Assembly (NCBI RefSeq): GCF_002940685.1
Contig: NZ_PNFP01000007.1
Span: 186,001-250,000, forward strand
Origin: Ensifer adhaerens
GTDB taxonomy: Bacteria; Pseudomonadota; Alphaproteobacteria; Rhizobiales; Rhizobiaceae
Reading direction: 5' to 3'
Length of the DNA: 64,000 nt
How positions within the stretch are numbered: the stretch's first letter is position 1; each line of letters starts with the position of its first letter. Shown piece by piece: positions 62,237 through 64,000 of the stretch. A model generated the notes under the pieces. It was not told the origin of the DNA. It did not search any database and worked only from the letters and a program-made list of their open reading frames with translations. Position numbers and translations under genes: made by a program.

Positions 62237-63190
62237 TCAGGCGCTCTCATCGAGGCAGTGATCCAGCGGCTCGGTATCGGCGACATGGGCCAGGAAGGCG
62301 GCCTCCGCCGGATTGAGGATCGCGTTCGGATTGGAGATCCGGAAGACGTCCGTGGTCGGGAGATCGGAGTAGGGCGGCAGCTGCCAGATCTGGCCATCGG
62401 CGACGGCGGGTGCCGCGAGATGATCGGGCAGCATGCCGATGCCGACATTGGAAGCGATCAGCCTCATGACCTCCTCGACATTGCAGGAGACGGCACGCAC
62501 CTGCTGGCCGAAGGAGCCGATGGCCCGCACCGCCGTTACCGAGTTCATGTGCTGTCCGCCCAGCACGTCGGCGATGAAGGCGATATAGGGATTGCCCCTG
62601 AGATCGTTGAAGTCGACGCCTTCGACCCCGAACAGCGGGTGGCTTCGGCCGCAGTAAAGCGCATAGCGCTCGCGCACGTGGAAGCGCTTGTTGAGCCAAT
62701 CGGGGATGTTGCCGTCGCAAAGCCCCATGGTCGCGACATTGCGCTCGACGGCGCTCAGGATGTCCACCGTCGTTGCCACGGTGATCGATATCGTCACCTT
62801 CGGGTGCAGGCGGAAGAAACTTTCGAGCTTGCGATCCCAGGCGGGATTGTGCGCGTGGCTGACGGAGTGGATGTTGAGGTGGCCGGTGACCTCTTCGCCG
62901 GCGGTCTCCAGAACATTGGGCAACCGGATCACGGCTGCGAAGATGTCGCGGCACTGGGCATGCAGCCGGGCGCCGGCGTCTGTGAGGTTGAAGCGGCCGG
63001 GGCGCCGGTCGATGAGCTTCTGGCCGAAGGTCTGCTCCAGCCGTTTTAGCGCCATGCTGACGGCCGGCTGCTGCAGGAGCAGCCGGTTGGCGGCGGCCGT
63101 GATGCTGCCTTCCTCGACGAGCACGACGAAGGTGCGCAGCAGATTCCAGTCGAGATTGTGGGCGAAGCGTTCGAGGCGGTCGTTGGCCAT
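62237..63190 (-). CDS. LysR family transcriptional regulator, probable regulator of glutaryl-CoA dehydrogenase
   Basis: This 317-residue regulator has the N-terminal HTH (NLLRTFVVLVEEGSITAAAN, then VSMALKRLEQTFGQKLIDRR) and a long effector-binding domain. It is divergent from glutaryl-CoA dehydrogenase with 221 bp between, the classical LysR layout, and overlapping dyads stand in that gap. It probably senses glutarate or glutaryl-CoA. The link is from position. Confidence 0.88.
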   Translation of the reverse strand: MANDRLERFAHNLDWNLLRTFVVLVEEGSITAAANRLLLQQPAVSMALKRLEQTFGQKLIDRRPGRFNLTDAGARLHAQCRDIFAAVIRLPNVLETAGEEVTGHLNIHSVSHAHNPAWDRKLESFFRLHPKVTISITVATTVDILSAVERNVATMGLCDGNIPDWLNKRFHVRERYALYCGRSHPLFGVEGVDFNDLRGNPYIAFIADVLGGQHMNSVTAVRAIGSFGQQVRAVSCNVEEVMRLIASNVGIGMLPDHLAAPAVADGQIWQLPPYSDLPTTDVFRISNPNAILNPAEAAFLAHVADTEPLDHCLDESA

Positions 63191-63320
63191 GGGTGCTGCT
63201 TACATATCTCTTCGGCTATCCGGGCCGCATTCGCGCGGGATGATCGAAACCTGCGAAGTTTGTGGCGATATTTCAGCGATTTGCAACATGGGGCGCGGCA
63301 GCGCGATCCGTGGTCCATTC

Positions 63321-63345
63321 CCTCAGCGCATGAGGCGGTGCCTCA
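63321..63345. promoter_or_regulatory. Overlapping dyads between lysR and gcdH
   Basis: CCTCA-N5-TGAGG (63321-63335) and TGAGGC-N3-GCCTCA (63331-63345) share the middle arm. The double dyad lies 67-91 bp before the dehydrogenase start, where LysR regulators usually bind. Confidence 0.55.
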
Positions 63346-63411
63346 ATTTCGTTTGAAACGGTATGCACCCCTTGCGATAACGTGAGCCGAATAATCCGAT
63401 GGGAGAGAAAC

Positions 63412-64000
63412 ATGGCCGGCAAGACGCAATTTCAATGGGATGATCCGTTCCTCCTCGAAGATCAGCTGACCGAGGATGAGCGCATGATCCGCGACACCGC
63501 GCGAGCCTATGCGCAGGACCGGCTGCAGCCGCGCGTCATCGACGCCTACCGCGAAGAATCGACCGATCCTGAGATCTTCCGGGAAATGGGCGAGCTCGGC
63601 CTGCTCGGCGTGACCGTTTCTGACGCCTATGGCGGCGTCGGCGCTTCCTACGTCGCCTACGGCCTCGTCGCCCGTGAAGTCGAGCGCGTCGATTCGGGTT
63701 ACCGCTCGATGATGAGCGTGCAGTCCTCGCTGGTGATCTATCCGATCTATGCCTACGGTTCCGAAGAGCAGAAGCAGAAGTACCTGCCGAAGCTGATCAG
63801 CGGCGAGTGGATCGGCTGCTTTGGCCTGACCGAGCCCGACGCCGGTTCTGACCCCGCCGGCATGAAGACCCGTGCCATCAAGACAGAGAGCGGCTACCGC
63901 CTCGTCGGCTCGAAGATGTGGATCTCCAACGCGCCGCTCGCCGACGTCTTCGTTGTCTGGGCGAAGTCGGAAGCCCATGGCGGCGCCATCCGCGGCTTCG
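63412..64000 (+). CDS. gcdH: Glutaryl-CoA dehydrogenase (3' partial)
   Basis: Only the first 196 residues are inside the window. They match glutaryl-CoA dehydrogenase closely: [20 protein letters not shown] at the start, [31 protein letters not shown] and the FAD-contact region [20 protein letters not shown]. It oxidises and decarboxylates glutaryl-CoA to crotonyl-CoA in lysine and tryptophan breakdown. ATG 63412 follows GGGAGAG. The catalytic Glu is beyond the edge. It is divergent from the LysR gene. Confidence 0.95.
   Translation, partial: MAGKTQFQWDDPFLLEDQLTEDERMIRDTARAYAQDRLQPRVIDAYREESTDPEIFREMGELGLLGVTVSDAYGGVGASYVAYGLVAREVERVDSGYRSMMSVQSSLVIYPIYAYGSEEQKQKYLPKLISGEWIGCFGLTEPDAGSDPAGMKTRAIKTESGYRLVGSKMWISNAPLADVFVVWAKSEAHGGAIRGF

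Overview
The window is high-GC DNA with short gaps, many ATGA or TGATG start/stop overlaps and a very high density of ABC transporters. Gene content points to an alphaproteobacterium of the Rhizobiaceae, most like Ensifer/Sinorhizobium: a tandem aldehyde dehydrogenase/ribokinase block, an ornithine cyclodeaminase cluster under an Lrp-type regulator, a hut operon, a phnCDEE-M-N cluster like the rhizobial phoCDET locus, and a rhizobial-type palindromic intergenic repeat. Species, and chromosome versus megaplasmid, cannot be decided. I saw no rRNA, tRNA, IS element, prophage or CRISPR array. The identifications come from reading motifs and recalling families, not from searches.

Layout. (1) 1-2652, plus strand: end of an aldehyde dehydrogenase with a second, gutted ALDH domain, an RbsD/FucU-type mutarotase and a ribokinase (pentose or deoxyribose use). 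(2) 2679-9785: a split peptide/nickel-type ABC system. Permeases, two ATPases and a GAF protein run leftward; an XRE-cupin regulator, the binding protein and an OsmC protein run rightward. (3) 9869-12921, minus: MarR-MFS pair, GNAT acetyltransferase and an AhpD-like protein. (4) 12976-20736: an Lrp-type regulator divergent from ornithine cyclodeaminase, CtlX, a dimethylarginine hydrolase, a polar amino acid ABC transporter and an M20 amidohydrolase. Together these predict uptake and conversion of (methyl)arginine or citrulline through ornithine to proline. (5) 20763-22603, minus: flavoprotein disulfide reductase and a DUF4126 membrane protein. (6) 22938-27675, plus: a complete YehZYXW/OsmF-type betaine-family importer, then a pirin-like protein. 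(7) 27918-33320, plus: Gfo/Idh/MocA dehydrogenase with a four-gene CUT1 sugar ABC transporter.

(8) 33478-36457: AraC regulator, two VOC proteins, a DUF1801 protein and a convergent SDR. (9) 36578-45582: a divergon. An NTF2-like protein and an M81 metallopeptidase run left; RidA, RpiR regulator, SDR, a cytoplasmic GH20 hexosaminidase, a second M81 protein and a SetA-like MFS run right. Its substrate is unknown, and it is the least explained block. (10) 45584-46264: exported protein of unknown function. (11) 46491-51763, minus: hutI-hutH-hutG-hutU with a HutC-like operator in front and a terminator behind, but no hutC or hutF in the window. (12) 52050-59167, minus: phnC-D-E1-E2-DUF1045-phnM-phnN behind a phased array of PHO half-sites. 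The C-P lyase core is not here. (13) 59357-64000: ketopantoate reductase-like protein, YciI-like protein, FAD amine/amino acid oxidase, and a LysR regulator divergent from glutaryl-CoA dehydrogenase, which runs off the window.

Overall this is a catabolic and nutrient-scavenging region. Most blocks pair a dedicated transporter with one or two enzymes and a local regulator, and several intergenic gaps hold dyads that fit the regulator next to them.
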